Below are positions 5,644-8,312 of a stretch of 8,312 nucleotides of DNA, one piece after another; the stretch's first letter is position 1, and every line of letters begins with the position of its first letter. The notes beneath the pieces were generated by a model. That model was not told the origin of the DNA. It saw nothing but the letters and a program-made list of their open reading frames with translations, and ran no database searches. This stretch comes from CAZWVM01 sp964637705. Lineage in GTDB: Bacteria; UBA8481. Location of the stretch: the NCBI GenBank assembly GCA_964637705.1, contig CAZWVM010000163.1, positions 1 to 8,312 of the forward strand. Reading direction: 5' to 3'. A program made the translations under genes and the position numbers.

Positions 5644-6872
5644 AGGTCTTTCCGCCGGCCGCGGCGCACCGCCGCGAGCAGTCCCAGCGCGGTGAGATGA
5701 AAAGGAAGGAAGGGGGCGAAGCCGAAGAGCCAGCCGCCCCAGGCCGGGCCGAGCGCGCGGCCGAGACCGGAGAGCCCCTGCGCGACGCCCATCGTGAGTC
5801 CCATGCGTTCGGCCGGCGCCTCCTTCGAGACGCGGCTCATGAGCGGCGGTCCGAGGAGGCTGTTGGCGGTCGCGGTCATGCCGAGGCAGATCGAGACGTG
5901 GAGGGGCTCGCGCGAGAAGGGCAGGAGGATGTAGCCCGCCCCGAGGAGCAGGACGCCCGAGCGGAAGAGGCTCTCCTCGCCGAAGCGCGCCACGAGCCCT
6001 TTCATGAGCATCCCCTGGACGACGACCGCCACGATCCCGATGAGGATGTACTGTCGCCCGACCTCCTGCGCGGTCATGCCGAGCTCGGCGTCGCAGAAGA
6101 GCGGAAAGACGCTGTACATCGCCGCGTGGCAGAAGGCGAAAAGGAAGGTGAGGAAGAAGAGGCGCGCGAGCGCCGGCGGGGCCGTCACGAGAAGCTTCCA
6201 CGCGCCGGCGCCGGGGCCGGCCGCGCGGGCGCGGCGCGTCTCCGGAAAGCGCAGGAGCACGAAGAGGAAGCTCGCCAGCCCGATGAACGACGCGACGAGT
6301 CCCGGCGCCGCGTAGGGATGGCTCGCGAGCCACGCCGCCGCCGCCGGGGCCCCGAGCCGGGCGGCCCACCGCTCGGGCTCCGCCTGCAGGATCGCCGTGG
6401 CGAGCGCCGGCCCGGTGACGAAGCCGATCCCGAAGGCCGCGCCGAGGATGCCCATGCCGCCCGCGCGCTCCTTTTCCTCCGTCACGTCCGCGATCGTGGC
6501 CTGGGCCGCGGAGATGTTGCCGGCCATGGCGCCCGAGAGGAATCGCGCGAGGAAGAGCAGGGGGAGATCCTCCGCGAGCGCGAAGACGAAGTAGCTGATG
6601 GCGGAGCCGAGCGTGCTGACGATCATGACGGTCCGCCGGCCGAGCCGGTCGGAGATGCGGCCCCAGAGCGGCGAGAAGAGGAGCTGCGTGACGGAGAAGG
6701 TGCTGAAGAGCAGACCCACCGTGAGGGGCGACGCCGCAAGGCTGCGCGCGAAGAAGGGCAGGAGCGGGAGCACGATGCCGAAACCGACGAGGTCCATGAG
6801 GACGACGAGGAAGACGGTGAAGAGGACGGAGCGCGGGACGGCGGGCCCCGGGAGCGGTTCGGACCCGGTCAC
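5640..6872 (-). CDS. MFS transporter, drug:H+ antiporter-like (TetA-type), 12 membrane spans
   Basis: The product is a 410-residue inner-membrane secondary transporter. Span 1 carries MDLVGFGIVLPLLP (Asp27, Gly30, Gly32, Pro36), the usual DHA1/TetA opening. The span 2-3 loop carries motif A, GRISDRLGRRT (71-81). LARFLSG (Arg110) matches the motif B region, and GIGFVTGPA (148-156) matches the antiporter-type motif C. A second-half repeat ends with GPAWGG (375-380). Length fits 12 spans. A loop with RWAARLGAP (about 163-188) separates spans 5 and 6 and is longer than usual. The start is GTG at 6872; it leaves about 14 residues before span 1, and no nearer start or strong Shine-Dalgarno is visible. 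The gene follows ilvD on the same strand after 94 bases. The C-terminal RRGRRKDL is a short basic cytoplasmic end. The substrate (drug, metabolite or sugar efflux) cannot be told from sequence. Confidence 0.88.
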   Translation of the reverse strand: MTGSEPLPGPAVPRSVLFTVFLVVLMDLVGFGIVLPLLPFFARSLAASPLTVGLLFSTFSVTQLLFSPLWGRISDRLGRRTVMIVSTLGSAISYFVFALAEDLPLLFLARFLSGAMAGNISAAQATIADVTEEKERAGGMGILGAAFGIGFVTGPALATAILQAEPERWAARLGAPAAAAWLASHPYAAPGLVASFIGLASFLFVLLRFPETRRARAAGPGAGAWKLLVTAPPALARLFFLTFLFAFCHAAMYSVFPLFCDAELGMTAQEVGRQYILIGIVAVVVQGMLMKGLVARFGEESLFRSGVLLLGAGYILLPFSREPLHVSICLGMTATANSLLGPPLMSRVSKEAPAERMGLTMGVAQGLSGLGRALGPAWGGWLFGFAPFLPFHLTALGLLAAVRRGRRKDL

Positions 6873-6902
6873 GTCACCGCCCGGTCACGCGAGGATCGCG
6901 GG

Positions 6903-6939
6903 CGTCGGCGCCCCGGGACGCGCGCCCGGTGCGCCGACG
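6903..6939 (-). terminator. Strong GC hairpin between ilvD and the MFS gene; no T-run
   Basis: On the plus strand cgtcggcgc (6903-6911) pairs with gcgccgacg (6931-6939), nine perfect base pairs. After one mismatch, ccggg (6913-6917) pairs with cccgg (6925-6929) around a 7-base loop. The hairpin lies 27 bases after the ilvD stop and about 30 bases before the transporter GTG. On the transcribed minus strand it is followed by gcccgcgatc rather than a U-run, so it is not a classical intrinsic terminator. It could be an mRNA 3'-end stabiliser, a partial terminator or attenuator, or chance in a GC-rich spacer. I see no convincing promoter in the 94-base spacer. Confidence 0.45.
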
Positions 6940-6966
6940 ACGACCCCGCCACGCCGCCGTACGCGT

Positions 6967-8312
6967 TCAGGGAACCCGCAGGACCGCCCCTTCGCTCGCG
7001 GATGTCGCCATGCGCGTGTAACGCGCGAGGTAGCCGTAATCGATGCGGGGCGGGATCGGCTTCCAGGCGGCGCGGCGCTTCGCGAGTTCGCTCTCGTCGA
7101 CGAGCAGTTCGAGCTTTCGGCCCGTGATGTCGACGCGGATGCGGTCGCCGGGCCTGACGAGGGCGATGGGGCCGCCCTCCTGCGCCTCGGGCGAGACGTG
7201 CCCGACGCAGGCGCCGCGCGTGCCCCCGGAGAAGCGGCCGTCGGTGACGAGCGCGACGGAGTTGCCGAGGCCCTGGCCCATGATGTAGGAGGTCGGGGCG
7301 AGCATCTCCTGCATGCCGGGACCGCCCTTGGGACCCTCGTAGCGGATCACGACGACGTCGCCGTGCTTCACCTCGCCGGCGAGGATCCCGCGGCAGGCGT
7401 CCTCCTGCGATTCGAAGACGACGGCCGGACCCTCGTGCACGAGCATCTTCTCGCCGACGCCCGCGGTCTTCACCACCGCGCCCTGCGGGGCGAGGGACCC
7501 GAAGAGGACGGCGAGGCCGCCGTCCTTCGAGTAGGGATTCTCAAGCGTGCGGATGCACTCCGGGTCCTTCGTCCCCCGGCCCTCGATGATCTCACCGATC
7601 GTCTTCCCACTCACGGTGCGGCAGGAGAGGTCGAGGAGGCCGGGCTTTTTCGAGAGCTCGTGCAGGATGGCCGGGATGCCGCCCGCGCGGTCGACGTCCT
7701 CGACGTGGTAGGTCGACGAGGGCGAGACCTTGCAGAGGGTGGGCACGCGGCGGGAGAGCGCGTCGAGCCTCTCGAGGGAGTAACGCACGCCGCCCTCGAG
7801 GGCCACGGCGAGCCCGTGGAGCACGGTGTTGGTGGAACCGCCCATGGCGATGTCGAGGGCGTAGGCGTTGTCGAAGGCCGCTTCCGTCATGATGTCGCGC
7901 GGCTTCACGTCGTCGCGGACGAGTTCGACGATGCGGCGACCGGCGGCCTTCCACAATTCCACCCGGGCCGGGTTGAGGTTGTCGATGCGGCCGGCGAGGA
8001 TCGTGCCGTTGCCCGGGAGGGCGATGCCGAGCGCCTCGCAGAGGCAGTTCATGGAGTTGGCGGTGAACATGCCGGAGCAGGAGCCGCAGGTCGGGCAGCC
8101 GGTGTCCTCGAGCTCCTTCAGCTCGCTCTCGGAGAGGGCGCCCTGCTTGTGCTTCGCGACGCCCTCGAAGACGGAGATGAGGTCGACCGCGCGGCCGTCC
8201 TGCGTCCGGCCCGCGGCCATGGGGCCGCCGGAGACGAAGATCGTCGGGACGTTGACCCGCATCGCGGCCATCATCATGCCGGGCACGATCTTGTCGCAGT
8301 TGGGGATGCAGA
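6967..8312 (-). CDS. ilvD: Dihydroxy-acid dehydratase, C-terminal four-fifths; 5' end outside the window
   Basis: IlvD dehydrates 2,3-dihydroxyisovalerate and 2,3-dihydroxy-3-methylvalerate to the 2-oxo acids used for valine, leucine and isoleucine (and pantothenate). It is a cytoplasmic Fe-S enzyme. The frame is open to the right edge: the first full codon is at 8310, and 447 residues are visible of about 555-560 expected. Signatures are CIPNCDKIVPGM at the left edge of the visible protein (one cluster cysteine, and the Lys that binds metal as a carbamate in this family), IFVSGGPM, GCPTCGSCSGMFTANSMN (another cluster cysteine), GGSTNT, VTDGRFSGGT with the proposed catalytic serine, and the terminal block PIPPRIDYGYLARYTRMATSASEGAVL. 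The third cluster cysteine should lie upstream of the window. GTG at 8286 is an internal valine codon, not a start. A related sugar-acid dehydratase (Edd or arabonate type) is possible, but the C-terminal block and overall pattern favour IlvD. Confidence 0.95.
   Translation of the reverse strand, partial: CIPNCDKIVPGMMMAAMRVNVPTIFVSGGPMAAGRTQDGRAVDLISVFEGVAKHKQGALSESELKELEDTGCPTCGSCSGMFTANSMNCLCEALGIALPGNGTILAGRIDNLNPARVELWKAAGRRIVELVRDDVKPRDIMTEAAFDNAYALDIAMGGSTNTVLHGLAVALEGGVRYSLERLDALSRRVPTLCKVSPSSTYHVEDVDRAGGIPAILHELSKKPGLLDLSCRTVSGKTIGEIIEGRGTKDPECIRTLENPYSKDGGLAVLFGSLAPQGAVVKTAGVGEKMLVHEGPAVVFESQEDACRGILAGEVKHGDVVVIRYEGPKGGPGMQEMLAPTSYIMGQGLGNSVALVTDGRFSGGTRGACVGHVSPEAQEGGPIALVRPGDRIRVDITGRKLELLVDESELAKRRAAWKPIPPRIDYGYLARYTRMATSASEGAVLRVP

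Noticed and set aside
2662..6369. A 1235-codon open frame on the minus strand
   Set aside because: It lies antisense to the aminoacylase and glycosyltransferase genes and runs into the transporter region. The translation is Arg/Gly/Glu-rich without any domain, as expected for a shadow frame in very GC-rich DNA.
5145..7127. A 660-codon open frame on the plus strand
   Set aside because: It is antisense to the transporter and the ilvD 3' end and out of frame with the glycosyltransferase gene. Its low-complexity Arg/Glu/Asp composition shows no family signature.
8284..8286. GTG as the ilvD start
   Set aside because: The frame continues upstream with the conserved CIPNCDKI block, so this is an internal valine and the gene is cut by the window edge.

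Overview
This is a very GC-rich bacterial window (about 70% GC by eye), and nearly every base is coding. The only non-coding stretches are 41, 3 and 94 bases long. I see no tRNA, rRNA, CRISPR array, insertion sequence or phage gene. The phylum cannot be fixed from this sequence. The short, core-only Rho and the high GC fit an uncultured deep-branching lineage (for example the Eisenbacteria, Krumholzibacteriota, Gemmatimonadota or Planctomycete neighbourhood), but that is a low-confidence guess.

The plus strand carries four tightly packed genes that look like one operon. They are the 3' part of glmS (amino-sugar synthesis, 1-776), rho (transcription termination factor, 773-2290, overlapping glmS by ATGA), a metal-dependent D-aminoacylase / N-acyl-D-amino-acid deacylase (2332-3864), and a multi-span membrane protein of the DUF2723/TMEM260 GT-C glycosyltransferase type (3868-5643). 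The minus strand carries the 5'-truncated ilvD (dihydroxy-acid dehydratase, 6967-8312), followed by a 12-span MFS transporter (5640-6872). The two transcription units converge exactly at 5640-5643, where a single CTAG palindrome supplies both stop codons.

The standout is Rho. Its hexameric RNA translocase core is complete: Walker A, catalytic Glu, Walker B, Q-loop, R-loop and arginine finger are all visible. The usual N-terminal helix bundle and the cold-shock/OB-fold domain (the primary RNA-binding site) are absent. In their place are 211 residues of low-complexity, probably disordered sequence with 57 Arg, no Lys, five RDGR motifs and six scattered Phe. Part of this is encoded by 15-bp tandem repeats just after the start codon. 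This looks like a termination factor whose RNA-loading domain has been replaced by an RG-type disordered tail that could bind RNA or form condensates. The other genes are ordinary members of known families. Amino-sugar supply, D-amino-acid release and a GT-C enzyme could share a cell-envelope theme, but that is inference only.
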